The position numbers and the translations under genes are program-made. This document shows positions 37,230 through 51,209 of a stretch of 64,000 bases of DNA, piece by piece. The notes beneath the pieces were generated by a model that searched no databases, had not been told where the DNA came from, and saw only the letters and a list, made by a program, of their open reading frames with translations. The DNA comes from Bursaphelenchus xylophilus (taxonomy: Eukaryota; Nematoda; Chromadorea; Rhabditida; Aphelenchoididae), in the NCBI GenBank assembly GCA_904066235.2, contig CAJFCV020000001.1, positions 14,999,291 through 15,063,290 on the forward strand. The letters run 5' to 3'. Positions within the stretch are counted from its first letter, which is position 1; each line of letters begins with the position of its first letter.

Positions 37230-40200
37230 TTTTTAAAAAAGGTCAATTAGTGATGACGGAGTGAATTGACAAGACATATACCATTCGAAAGGCAACCTCA
37301 TAAGATTTTAGCACGGCAAGTTTCAGCTTTTTTGGAATCAAATTACGCCCACACTGGGCGAAACACTCTGATATTATACTAGGCACCGGTTTTAAAAAAA
37401 GGTCAATTAGTGATGACGGAGTGAATTGACAAGACATATACCATTCGAAAGGTAACCTCATAAGATTTTAGCACGGCAAGTTTCAGCTTTTTTGGAATCA
37501 AATTACGCCCACACTGGGCGAAACACTCTGATATTATACTAGGCACCGGTTTTAAAAAAAGGTCAATTAGTGATGACGGAGTGAATTGACAAGACATATA
37601 CCATTCGAAAGGTAACCTCATAAGATTTTAGCACGGCAAGTTTCAGCTTTTTTGGAATCAAATTACGCCCACACTGGGCGAAACACTCTGATATTATACT
37701 AGGCACCGGTTTTAAAAAAAGGTCAATTAGTGATGACGGAGTGAATTGACAAGACATACACCATTCGAAAGGTAATGGCATGAGATTTTAGCACGGCAAG
37801 TTTCAGCTTTTTTGGAATCAAATTACGCCCACACTGGGCGAAACACTCTGATATTATACTAGGCACCGGTTTTAAAAAAAGGTCAATTAGTGATGACGGA
37901 GTGAATTGACAAGACATATACCATTCGAAAGGTAATGGCATGAGATTTTAGCACGGCAAGTTTCAGCTTTTTTGGAATCAAATTACGCCCACACTGGGCG
38001 AAACACTCTGATATTATACTAGGCACCGGTTTTAAAAAAAGGTCAATTAGTGATGACGGAGTGAATTGACAAGACATACACCATTCGAAAGGTAATGGCA
38101 TGAGATTTTAGCACGGCAAGTTTCAGCTTTTTTGGAATCAAATTACGCCCACACTGGGCGAAACACTCTGATATTATACTAGGCACCGGTTTTAAAAAAA
38201 GGTCAATTAGTGATGACGGAGTGAATTGACAAGACATATACCATTCGAAAGGTAATGGCATGAGATTTTAGCACGGCAAGTTTCAGCTTTTTTGGAATCA
38301 AATTACGCCCACACTGGGCGAAACACTCTGATATTATACTAGGCACCGGTTTTAAAAAAAGGTCAATTAGTGATGACGGAGTGAATTGACAAGACATACA
38401 CCATTCGAAAGGTAATGGCATGAGATTTTAGCACGGCAAGTTTCAGCTTTTTTGGAATCAAATTACGCCCACACTGGGCGAAACACTCTGATATTATACT
38501 AGGCACCGGTTTTTAAAAAAGGTCAATTAGTGATGACGGAGTGAATTGACAAGACATATACCATTCGAAAGGCAACCTCATAAGATTTTAGCACGGCAAG
38601 TTTCAGCTTTTTTGGAATCAAATTACGCCCACACTGGGCGAAACACTCTGATATTATACTAGGCACCGGTTTTAAAAAAAGGTCAATTAGTGATGACGGA
38701 GTGAATTGACAAGACATATACCATTCGAAAGGTAACCTCATAAGATTTTAGCACGGCAAGTTTCAGCTTTTTTGGAATCAAATTACGCCCACACTGGGCG
38801 AAACACTCTGATATTATACTAGGCACCGGTTTTAAAAAAAGGTCAATTAGTGATGACGGAGTGAATTGACAAGACATATACCATTCGAAAGGTAACCTCA
38901 TAAGATTTTAGCACGGCAAGTTTCAGCTTTTTTGGAATCAAATTACGCCCACACTGGGCGAAACACTCTGATATTATACTAGGCACCGGTTTTAAAAAAA
39001 GGTCAATTAGTGATGACGGAGTGAATTGACAAGACATACACCATTCGAAAGGTAATGGCATGAGATTTTAGCACGGCAAGTTTCAGCTTTTTTGGAATCA
39101 AATTACGCCCACACTGGGCGAAACACTCTGATATTATACTAGGCACCGGTTTTAAAAAAAGGTCAATTAGTGATGACGGAGTGAATTGACAAGACATATA
39201 CCATTCGAAAGGTAACCTCATAAGATTTTAGCACGGCAAGTTTCAGCTTTTTTGGAATCAAATTACGCCCACACTGGGCGAAACACTCTGATATTATACT
39301 AGGCACCGGTTTTAAAAAAAGGTCAATTAGTGATGACGGAGTGAATTGACAAGACATACACCATTCGAAAGGTAATGGCATGAGATTTTAGCACGGCAAG
39401 TTTCAGCTTTTTTGGAATCAAATTACGCCCACACTGGGCGAAACACTCTGATATTATACTAGGCACCGGTTTTAAAAAAAGGTCAATTAGTGATGACGGA
39501 GTGAATTGACAAGACATACACCATTCGAAAGGTAATGGCATGAGATTTTAGCACGGCAAGTTTCAGCTTTTTTGGAATCAAATTACGCCCACACTGGGCG
39601 AAACACTCTGATATTATACTAGGCACCGGTTTTTAAAAAAGGTCAATTAGTGATGACGGAGTGAATTGACAAGACATATACCATTCGAAAGGTAACCTCA
39701 TAAGATTTTAGCACGGCAAGTTTCAGCTTTTTTGGAATCAAATTACGCCCACACTGGGCGAAACACTCTGATATTATACTAGGCACCGGTTTTAAAAAAA
39801 GGTCAATTAGTGATGACGGAGTGAATTGACAAGACATATACCATTCGAAAGGTAACCTCATAAGATTTTAGCACGGCAAGTTTCAGCTTTTTTGGAATCA
39901 AATTACGCCCACACTGGGCGAAACACTCTGATATTATACTAGGCACCGGTTTTAAAAAAAGGTCAATTAGTGATGACGGAGTGAATTGACAAGACATACA
40001 CCATTCGAAAGGTAATCGCATAAGATTTTAGCACGGCAAGTTTCAGCTTTTTTGGAATCAAATTACGCCCACACTGGGCGAAACACTCTGATATTATACT
40101 AGGCACCGGTTTTAAAAAAAGGTCAATTAGTGATGACGGAGTGAATTGACAAGACATACACCATTCGAAAGGTAATGGCATGAGATTTTAGCACGGCAAG

Positions 40201-40270
40201 TTTCAGCTTTTTTGGAATCAAATTACGCCCACACTGGGCGAAACACTCTGATATTATACTAGGCACCGGT
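37230..40270 (-). repeat. Variable-length HOR units (8, 7 and 4 monomers)
   Basis: Three consecutive intervals bounded by the T5A6 tract at about 37230, 38510, 39630 and 40270, giving 1280, 1120 and 640 bp. The start of each unit is conserved (ggcaacc or ggtaacc then one or two Y monomers). The rest expands or contracts by whole monomers, chiefly H types. This is the pattern expected of unequal exchange in phase with the monomer. Confidence 0.7.
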
Positions 40271-43200
40271 TTTTAAAAAAGGTCAATTAGTGATGACGGA
40301 GTGAATTGACAAGACATATACCATTCGAAAGGCAACCTCATAAGATTTTAGCACGGCAAGTTTCAGCTTTTTTGGAATCAAATTACGCCCAGACTGGGCG
40401 AAACACTCTGATATTATACTAGGCACCGGTTTTAAAAAAAGGTCAATTAGTGATGACGGAGTGAATTGACAAGACATATACCATTCGAAAGGTAACCTCA
40501 TAAGATTTTAGCACGGCAAGTTTCAGCTTTTTTGGAATCAAATTACGCCCACACTGGGCGAAACACTCTGATATTATACTAGGCACCGGTTTTAAAAAAA
40601 GGTCAATTAGTGATGACGGAGTGAATTGACAAGACATATACCATTCGAAAGGTAACCTCATAAGATTTTAGCACGGCAAGTTTCAGCTTTTTTGGAATCA
40701 AATTACGCCCACACTGGGCGAAACACTCTGATATTATACTAGGCACCGGTTTTAAAAAAAGGTCAATTAGTGATGACGGAGTGAATTGACAAGACATATA
40801 CCATTCGAAAGGTAATGGCATGAGATTTTAGCACGGCAAGTTTCAGCTTTTTTGGAATCAAATTACGCCCACACTGGGCGAAACACTCTGATATTATACT
40901 AGGCACCGGTTTTAAAAAAAGGTCAATTAGTGATGACGGAGTGAATTGACAAGACATATACCATTCGAAAGGTAACCTCATAAGATTTTAGCACGGCAAG
41001 TTTCAGCTTTTTTGGAATCAAATTACGCCCACACTGGGCGAAACACTCTGATATTATACTAGGCACCGGTTTTAAAAAAAGGTCAATTAGTGATGACGGA
41101 GTGAATTGACAAGACATATACCATTCGAAAGGTAACCTCATAAGATTTTAGCACGGCAAGTTTCAGCTTTTTTGGAATCAAATTACGCCCACACTGGGCG
41201 AAACACTCTGATATTATACTAGGCACCGGTTTTAAAAAAAGGTCAATTAGTGATGACGGAGTGAATTGACAAGACATATACCATTCGAAAGGTAACCTCA
41301 TAAGATTTTAGCACGGCAAGTTTCAGCTTTTTTGGAATCAAATTACGCCCACACTGGGCGAAACACTCTGATATTATACTAGGCACCGGTTTTAAAAAAA
41401 GGTCAATTAGTGATGACGGAGTGAATTGACAAGACATACACCATTCGAAAGGTAATGGCATGAGATTTTAGCACGGCAAGTTTCAGCTTTTTTGGAATCA
41501 AATTACGCCCACACTGGGCGAAACACTCTGATATTATACTAGGCACCGGTTTTAAAAAAAGGTCAATTAGTGATGACGGAGTGAATTGACAAGACATATA
41601 CCATTCGAAAGGTAACCTCATAAGATTTTAGCACGGCAAGTTTCAGCTTTTTTGGAATCAAATTACGCCCACACTGGGCGAAACACTCTGATATTATACT
41701 AGGCACCGGTTTTAAAAAAAGGTCAATTAGTGATGACGGAGTGAATTGACAAGACATATACCATTCGAAAGGTAACCTCATAAGATTTTAGCACGGCAAG
41801 TTTCAGCTTTTTTGGAATCAAATTACGCCCACACTGGGCGAAACACTCTGATATTATACTAGGCACCGGTTTTAAAAAAAGGTCAATTAGTGATGACGGA
41901 GTGAATTGACAAGACATATACCATTCGAAAGGTAACCTCATAAGATTTTAGCACGGCAAGTTTCAGCTTTTTTGGAATCAAATTACGCCCACACTGGGCG
42001 AAACACTCTGATATTATACTAGGCACCGGTTTTAAAAAAAGGTCAATTAGTGATGACGGAGTGAATTGACAAGACATATACCATTCGAAAGGTAACCTCA
42101 TAAGATTTTAGCACGGCAAGTTTCAGCTTTTTTGGAATCAAATTACGCCCACACTGGGCGAAACACTCTGATATTATACTAGGCACCGGTTTTAAAAAAA
42201 GGTCAATTAGTGATGACGGAGTGAATTGACAAGACATACACCATTCGAAAGGTAATGGCATGAGATTTTAGCACGGCAAGTTTCAGCTTTTTTGGAATCA
42301 AATTACGCCCACACTGGGCGAAACACTCTGATATTATACTAGGCACCGGTTTTAAAAAAAGGTCAATTAGTGATGACGGAGTGAATTGACAAGACATATA
42401 CCATTCGAAAGGTAATGGCATGAGATTTTAGCACGGCAAGTTTCAGCTTTTTTGGAATCAAATTACGCCCACACTGGGCGAAACACTCTGATATTATACT
42501 AGGCACCGGTTTTAAAAAAAGGTCAATTAGTGATGACGGAGTGAATTGACAAGACATATACCATTCGAAAGGTAACCTCATAAGATTTTAGCACGGCAAG
42601 TTTCAGCTTTTTTGGAATCAAATTACGCCCACACTGGGCGAAACACTCTGATATTATACTAGGCACCGGTTTTAAAAAAAGGTCAATTAGTGATGACGGA
42701 GTGAATTGACAAGACATATACCATTCGAAAGGTAACCTCATAAGATTTTAGCACGGCAAGTTTCAGCTTTTTTGGAATCAAATTACGCCCACACTGGGCG
42801 AAACACTCTGATATTATACTAGGCACCGGTTTTAAAAAAAGGTCAATTAGTGATGACGGAGTGAATTGACAAGACATATACCATTCGAAAGGTAACCTCA
42901 TAAGATTTTAGCACGGCAAGTTTCAGCTTTTTTGGAATCAAATTACGCCCACACTGGGCGAAACACTCTGATATTATACTAGGCACCGGTTTTAAAAAAA
43001 GGTCAATTAGTGATGACGGAGTGAACTGACAAGACATACACCATTCGAAAGGTAATGGCATGAGATTTTAGCACGGCAAGTTTCAGCTTTTTTGGAATCA
43101 AATTACGCCCACACTGGGCGAAACACTCTGATATTATACTAGGCACCGGTTTTAAAAAAAGGTCAATTAGTGATGACGGAGTGAATTGACAAGACATATA

Positions 43201-45240
43201 CCATTCGAAAGGTAACCTCATAAGATTTTAGCACGGCAAGTTTCAGCTTTTTTGGAATCAAATTACGCCCACACTGGGCGAAACACTCTGATATTATACT
43301 AGGCACCGGTTTTAAAAAAAGGTCAATTAGTGATGACGGAGTGAATTGACAAGACATACACCATTCGAAAGGTAACGGCATGAGATTTTAGCACGGCAAG
43401 TTTCAGCTTTTTTGGAATCAAATTACGCCCACACTGGGCGAAACACTCCGATATTATACTAGGCACCGGTTTTAAAAAAAGGTCAATTAGTGATGACGGA
43501 GTGAATTGACAAGACATATACCATTCGAAAGGTAACCTCATAAGATTTTAGCACGGCAAGTTTCAGCTTTTTTGGAATCAAATTACGCCCACACTGGGCG
43601 AAACACTCTGATATTATACTAGGCACCGGTTTTAAAAAAAGGTCAATTAGTGATGACGGAGTGAATTGACAAGACATATACCATTCGAAAGGTAACCTCA
43701 TAAGATTTTAGCACGGCAAGTTTCAGCTTTTTTGGAATCAAATTACGCCCACACTGGGCGAAACACTCTGATATTATACTAGGCACCGGTTTTAAAAAAA
43801 GGTCAATTAGTGATGACGGAGTGAATTGACAAGACATATACCATTCGAAAGGTAACCTCATAAGATTTTAGCACGGCAAGTTTCAGCTTTTTTGGAATCA
43901 AATTACGCCCACACTGGGCGAAACACTCTGATATTATACTAGGCACCGGTTTTAAAAAAAGGTCAATTAGTGATGACGGAGTGAATTGACAAGACATATA
44001 CCATTCGAAAGGTAACCTCATAAGATTTTAGCACGGCAAGTTTCAGCTTTTTTGGAATCAAATTACGCCCACACTGGGCGAAACACTCTGATATTATACT
44101 AGGCACCGGTTTTAAAAAAAGGTCAATTAGTGATGACGGAGTGAATTGACAAGACATACACCATTCGAAAGGTAATGGCATGAGATTTTAGCACGGCAAG
44201 TTTCAGCTTTTTTGGAATCAAATTACGCCCACACTGGGCGAAACACTCTGATATTATACTAGGCACCGGTTTTAAAAAAAGGTCAATTAGTGATGACGGA
44301 GTGAATTGACAAGACATACACCATTCGAAAGGTAACCTCATAAGATTTTAGCACGGCAAGTTTCAGCTTTTTTGGAATCAAATTACGCCCACACTGGGCG
44401 AAACACTCTGATATTATACTAGGCACCGGTTTTAAAAAAAGGTCAATTAGTGATGACGGAGTGAATTGACAAGACATATACCATTCGAAAGGTAACCTCA
44501 TAAGATTTTAGCACGGCAAGTTTCAGCTTTTTTGGAATCAAATTACGCCCACACTGGGCGAAACACTCTGATATTATACTAGGCACCGGTTTTAAAAAAA
44601 GGTCAATTAGTGATGACGGAGTGAATTGACAAGACATATACCATTCGAAAGGTAACCGCATAAGATTTTAGCACGGCAAGTTTCAGCTTTTTTGGAATCA
44701 AATTACGCCCACACTGGGCGAAACACTCTGATATTATACTAGGCACCGGTTTTAAAAAAAGGTCAATTAGTGATGACGGAGTGAATTGACAAGACATACA
44801 CCATTCGAAAGGTAATGGCATGAGATTTTAGCACGGCAAGTTTCAGCTTTTTTGGAATCAAATTACGCCCACACTGGGCGAAACACTCTGATATTATACT
44901 AGGCACCGGTTTTAAAAAAAGGTCAATTAGTGATGACGGAGTGAATTGACAAGACATATACCATTCGAAAGGTAACCTCATAAGATTTTAGCACGGCAAG
45001 TTTCAGCTTTTTTGGAATCAAATTACGCCCACACTGGGCGAAACACTCTGATATTATACTAGGCACCGGTTTTAAAAAAAGGTCAATTAGTGATGACGGA
45101 GTGAATTGACAAGACATATACCATTCGAAAGGTAACCTCATAAGATTTTAGCACGGCAAGTTTCAGCTTTTTTGGAATCAAATTACGCCCACACTGGGCG
45201 AAACACTCTGATATTATACTAGGCACCGGTTTTAAAAAAG

Positions 45241-48200
45241 GTCAATTAGTGATGACGGAGTGAATTGACAAGACATACACCATTCGAAAGGTAATGGCAT
45301 GAGATTTTAGCACGGCAAGTTTCAGCTTTTTTGGAATCAAATTACGCCCACACTGGGCGAAACACTCTGATATTATACTAGGCACCGGTTTTAAAAAAAG
45401 GTCAATAAGTGATGACGGAGTGAATTGACAAGACATATACCATTCGAAAGGTAACCTCATAAGATTTTAGCACGGCAAGTTTCAGCTTTTTTGGAATCAA
45501 ATTACGCCCACACTGGGCGAAACACTCTGATATTATACTAGGCACCGGTTTTAAAAAAAGGTCAATTAGTGATGACGGAGTGAATTGACAAGACATACAC
45601 CATTCGAAAGGTAATGGCATGAGATTTTAGCACGGCAAGTTTCAGCTTTTTTGGAATCAAATTACGCCCACACTGAGCGAAACACTCTGATATTATACTA
45701 GGCACCGGTTTTAAAAAAAGGTCAATTAGTGATGACGGAGTGAATTGACAAGACATACACCATTCGAAAGGTAATGGCATGAGATTTTAGCACGGCAAGT
45801 TTCAGCTTTTTTGTAATCAAATTACGCCCACACTGGGCGAAACACTCTGATATTATACTAGGCACCGGTTTTAAAAAAAGGTCAATTAGTGATGACGGAG
45901 TGAATTGACAAGACATATACCATTCGAAAGGTAACCTCATAAGATTTTAGCACGGCAAGTTTCGGCTTTTTTGGAATCAAATTACGCCCACACTGAGCGA
46001 AACACTCTGATATTATACTAGGCACCGGTTTTAAAAAAAGGTCAATAAGTGATGACGGAGTGAATTGACAAGACATATACCATTCGAAAGGTAACCTCAT
46101 AAGATTTTAGCACGGCAAGTTTCAGCTTTTTTGGAATCAAATTACGCCCAGACTGGGCGAAACACTCTGATATTATACTAGGCACCGGTTTTAAAAAAGG
46201 TCAATTAGTGATGACGGAGTGAATTGACAAGACATACACCATTCGAAAGGTAATGGCATGAGATTTCAGCACGGCAAGTTTCAGCTTTTTTGGAATCAAA
46301 CTACGCCCACACTGGGCGAAACACTCTGATATTATACTAGGCACCGGTTTTAAAAAAAGGTCAATTAGTGATGACGGAGTGAATTGACAAGACATACACC
46401 ATTCGAAAGGTAATGGCATGAGATTTTAGCACGGCAAGTTTCAGCTTTTTTGGAATCAAATTACGCCCACACTGGGCGAAACACTCTGATATTATACTAG
46501 GCACCGGTTTTAAAAAAGGTCAATAAGTGATGACGGAGTGAATTGACAAGACATACACCATTCGAAAGGTAATGGCATGAGATTTTAGCACGGCAAGTTT
46601 CAGCTTTTTTGGAATCAAATTACGCCCACACTGGGCGAAACACTCTGATATTATACTAGGCACCGGTTTTAAAAAAAGGTCAATTAGTGATGACGGAGTG
46701 AATTGACAAGACATATACCATTCGAAAGGTAACCTCATAAGATTTTAGCACGGCAAGTTTCAGCTTTTTTGGAATCAAATTACGCCCACACTGGGCGAAA
46801 CACTCTGATATTATACTAGGCACCGGTTTTAAAAAAGGTCAATTAGTGATGACGGAGTGAATTGACAAGACATACACCATTCGAAAGGTAATGGCATGAG
46901 ATTTTAGCACGGCAAGTTTCAGCTTTTTTGGAATCAAATTACACCCACACTGGGCGAAACACTCTGATATTATACTAGGCACCGGTTTTAAAAAAGGTCA
47001 ATTAGTGATGACGGAGTGAATTGACAAGACGTATACCATTCGAAAGGTAACCTCATAAGATTTTAGCACGGCAAGTTTCGGCTTTTTTGGAATCAAATTA
47101 CGCCCACACTGAGCGAAACACTCTGATATTATACTAGGCACCGGTTTTAAAAAAAGGTCAATTAGTGATGACGGAGTGAATTGACAAGACATACACCATT
47201 CGAAAGGTAATGGCATGAGATTTTAGCACGGCAAGTTTCAGCTTTTTTGGAATCAAATTGCGCCCACACTGGGCGAAACACTCTGATATTATACTAGGCA
47301 CCGGTTTTAAAAAAAGGTCAATTAGTGATGACGGAGTGAATTGACAAGACATATACCATTCGAAAGGTAACCTCATAAGATTTTAGCACGGCAAGTTTCG
47401 GCTTTTTTGGAATCAAATTACGCCCACACTGAGCGAAACTCTGATATTATACTAGGCACCGGTTTTAAAAAAGGTCAATTAGTGATGACGGAGTGAATTG
47501 ACAAGACATACACCATTCGAAAGGTAACCTCATAAGATTTTAGCACGGCAAGTTTCGGCTTTTTTGGAATCAAATTACGCCCAGACTGGGCGAAACACTC
47601 TGATATTATACTAGGCACCGGTTTTAAAAAAAGGTCAATTAGTGATGACGGAGTGAATTGACAAGACATATACCATTCGAAATGTAACCTCATAAGATTT
47701 TAGCACGGCAAGTTTCGGCTTTTTTGGAATCAAATTACGCCCACACTGAGCGAAACACTCTGATATTATACTAGGCACCGGTTTTAAAAAAAGGTCAATT
47801 AGTGATGACGGAGTGAATTGACAAGACATATACCATTCGAAATGTAACCTCATAAGATTTTAGCACGGCAAGTTTCAGCTTTTTTGGAATCAAATTACGC
47901 CCAGACTGGGCGAAACACTCTGATATTATACTAGGCACCGGTTTTAAAAAAGGTCAATTAGTGATGACGGAGTGAATTGACAAGACATACACCATTCGAA
48001 AGGTAACCTCATAAGATTTTAGCACGGCAAGTTTCAGCTTTTTTGGAATCAAATTACGCTCACACTGGGCGAAACACTCTGATATTATACTAGGCACCGG
48101 TTTTAAAAAAAGGTCAATTAGTGATGACGGAGTGAATTGACAAGACATATACCATTCGAAAGGTAACCTCATAAGATTTTAGCACGGCAAGTTTCAGCTT

Positions 48201-48973
48201 TTTTGGAATCAAATTACGCCCACACTGGGCGAAACACTCTGATATTATACTAGGCACCGGTTTTAAAAAAAGGTCAATTAGTGATGACGGAGTGAATTGA
48301 CAAGACATACACCATTCGAAAGGTAATGGCATGAGATTTTAGCACGGCAAGTTTCAGCTTTTTTGGAATCAAATTACGCCCACACTGGGCGAAACACTCT
48401 GATATTATACTAGGCACCGGTTTTAAAAAAAGGTCAATTAGTGATGACGGAGTGAATTGACAAGACATACACCATTCGAAAGGTAACCTCATAAGATTTT
48501 AGCACGGCAAGTTTCAGCTTTTTTGGAATCAAATTACGCCCACACTGGGCGAAACACTCTGATATTATACTAGGCACCGGTTTTAAAAAAAGGTCAATTA
48601 GTGATGACGGAGTGAATTGACAAGACATATACCATTCGAAAGGTAACCTCATAAGATTTTAGCACGGCAAGTTTCAGCTTTTTTGGAATCAAATTACGCC
48701 CACACTGAGCGAAACACTCTGATATTATACTAGGCACCGGTTTTAAAAAAAGGTCAATTAGTGATGACGGAGTGAATTGACAAGACATACACCATTCGAA
48801 AGGTAATGGCATGAGATTTTAGCACGGCAAGTTTCGGCTTTTTTGGAATCAAATTACGCCCACACTGAGCGAAACACTCTGATATTATACTAGGCACCGG
48901 TTTTAAAAAAAGGTCAATTAGTGATGACGGAGTGAATTGACAAGACATACACCATTCGAAAGGTAACCTCATA
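45241..48973 (-). repeat. Subdomain R2: heterogeneous right-array monomers
   Basis: The register becomes irregular, with several T4A6 (159-bp) monomers, and new variants appear. These include tttcggc for tttcagc (first at about 45961), ctgagcg for ctgggcg (first at about 45674), cagactggg, cattcgaaatg for cattcgaaagg (47680 onward), gacgtatacc, and ggtcaataag. One monomer at about 47431 has lost two bases (gcgaaactctg). A similar monomer recurs at 50145, 2714 bp or 17 monomers later, with a similar order of variants between. Confidence 0.82.
45665..45679. other. Example of the dyad, right array, broken form
   Basis: cgcccacactgagcg has one arm changed (tgggcg to tgagcg), leaving a mismatch inside the stem. 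It appears from about 45.7 kb and is frequent through R2 and R3. Confidence 0.85.
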
Positions 48974-51209
48974 AGATTTTAGCACGGCAAGTTTCGGCGT
49001 TTTTGGAATCAAATTACGCCCAGACTGGGCGAAACACTCTGATATTATACTAGGCACCGGTTTTAAAAAAAGGTCAATTAGTGATGACGGAGTGAATTGA
49101 CAAGACATATACCATTCGAAATGTAACCTCATAAGATTTTAGCACGGCAAGTTTCGGCTTTTTTGGAATCAAATTACGCCCACACTGAGCGAAACACTCT
49201 GATATTATACTAGGCACCGGTTTTAAAAAAAGGTCAATTAGTGATGACGGAGTGAATTGACAAGACATATACCATTCGAAATGTAACCTCATAAGATTTT
49301 AGCACGGCAAGTTTCAGCTTTTTTGGAATCAAATTACGCCCACACTGAGCGAAACACTGATATTATACTAGGCACCGGTTTTAAAAAAAGGTCAATTAGT
49401 GATGACGGAGTGAATTGACAAGACATATACCATTCGAAAGGTAACCTCATAAGATTTTAGCACGGCAAGTTTCAGCTTTTTTGGAATCAAATTACGCCCA
49501 CACTGGGCGAAACACTCTGATATTATACTAGGCACCGGTTTTAAAAAAAGGTCAATTAGTGATGACGGAGTGAATTGACAAGACATACACCATTCGAAAG
49601 GTAATGGCATGAGATTTTAGCACGGCAAGTTTCAGCTTTTTTGGAATCAAATTACACCCACACTGGGCGAAACACTCTGATATTATACTAGGCACCGGTT
49701 TTAAAAAAAGGTCAATTAGTGATGACGGAGTGAATTGACAAGACGTATACCATTCGAAAGGTAACCTCATAAGATTTTAGCACGGCAAGTTTCGGCTTTT
49801 TTGGAATCAAATTACGCCCACACTGAGCGAAACACTCTGATATTATACTAGGCACCGGTTTTAAAAAAAGGTCAATTAGTGATGACGGAGTGAATTGACA
49901 AGACATACACCATTCGAAAGGTAATGGCATGAGATTTTAGCACGGCAAGTTTCAGCTTTTTTGGAATCAAATTGCGCCCACACTGGGCGAAACACTCTGA
50001 TATTATACTAGGCACCGGTTTTAAAAAAAGGTCAATTAGTGATGACGGAGTGAATTGACAAGACATATACCATTCGAAAGGTAACCTCATAAGATTTTAG
50101 CACGGCAAGTTTCGGCTTTTTTGGAATCAAATTACGCCCACACTGAGCGAAACTCTGATATTATACTAGGCACCGGTTTTAAAAAAAGGTCAATTAGTGA
50201 TGACGGAGTGAATTGACAAGACATACACCATTCGAAAGGTAACCTCATAAGATTTTAGCACGGCAAGTTTCGGCTTTTTTGGAATCAAATTACGCCCAGA
50301 CTGGGCGAAACACTCTGATATTATACTAGGCACCGGTTTTAAAAAAAGGTCAATTAGTGATGACGGAGTGAATTGACAAGACATATACCATTCGAAATGT
50401 AACCTCATAAGATTTTAGCACGGCAAGTTTCGGCTTTTTTGGAATCAAATTACGCCCACACTGAGCGAAACACTCTGATATTATACTAGGCACCGGTTTT
50501 AAAAAAAGGTCAATTAGTGATGACGGAGTGAATTGACAAGACATATACCATTCGAAATGTAACCTCATAAGATTTTAGCACGGCAAGTTTCAGCTTTTTT
50601 GGAATCAAATTACGCCCAGACTGGGCGAAACACTCTGATATTATACTAGGCACCGGTTTTAAAAAAAGGTCAATTAGTGATGACGGAGTGAATTGACAAG
50701 ACATACACCATTCGAAAGGTAACCTCATAAGATTTTAGCACGGCAAGTTTCAGCTTTTTTGGAATCAAATTACGCCCACACTGGGCGAAACACTCTGATA
50801 TTATACTAGGCACCGGTTTTAAAAAAAGGTCAATTAGTGATGACGGAGTGAATTGACAAGACATATACCATTCGAAAGGTAACCTCATAAGATTTTAGCA
50901 CGGCAAGTTTCAGCTTTTTTGGAATCAAATTACGCCCACACTGGGCGAAACACTCTGATATTATACTAGGCACCGGTTTTAAAAAAAGGTCAATTAGTGA
51001 TGACGGAGTGAATTGACAAGACATACACCATTCGAAAGGTAATGGCATGAGATTTTAGCACGGCAAGTTTCGGCTTTTTTGGAATCAAATTACGCCCACA
51101 CTGAGCGAAACACTCTGATATTATACTAGGCACCGGTTTTAAAAAAAGGTCAATTAGTGATGACGGAGTGAATTGACAAGACATACACCATTCGAAAGGT
51201 AACCTCATA
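48974..51209 (-). repeat. 14-monomer HOR, copy 1 (2236 bp)
   Basis: Bounded by the unique marker tttcggcgttttt at about 48995 and its next occurrence at 51231. The marker monomer is followed by two aaatgtaacc monomers, the second with gcgaaacactgat (two bases lost, about 49350). Later come a gacgtatacc monomer, an attgcgccc monomer and one with gcgaaactctg (about 50145). The two 2-bp losses account exactly for 2236 rather than 2240 bp, so the marker order and the length agree. Confidence 0.78.

Larger units (their letters stand above)
24937..45240 (-). repeat. Subdomain R1: homogeneous Y/H monomers with variable HORs
   Basis: About 127 monomers in nearly perfect 160-bp register. Outside the junction segment and the T/A tract, changes are rare: cagactggg at about 30632, 32712 and 40390, aggcatcgg at about 31465 and 36583, gaactgac at about 43023 and ctccgata at about 43446. 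Three 159-bp monomers have a shortened A run (about 34838, 36590 and 45230), and one 162-bp monomer is at about 30091. Y and H types are mixed in short runs, for example five H monomers in a row at about 27200-27860. The right array starts, next to gap 2, with four monomers of the ggcaacc form, otherwise seen only as isolated single copies. Confidence 0.88.
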
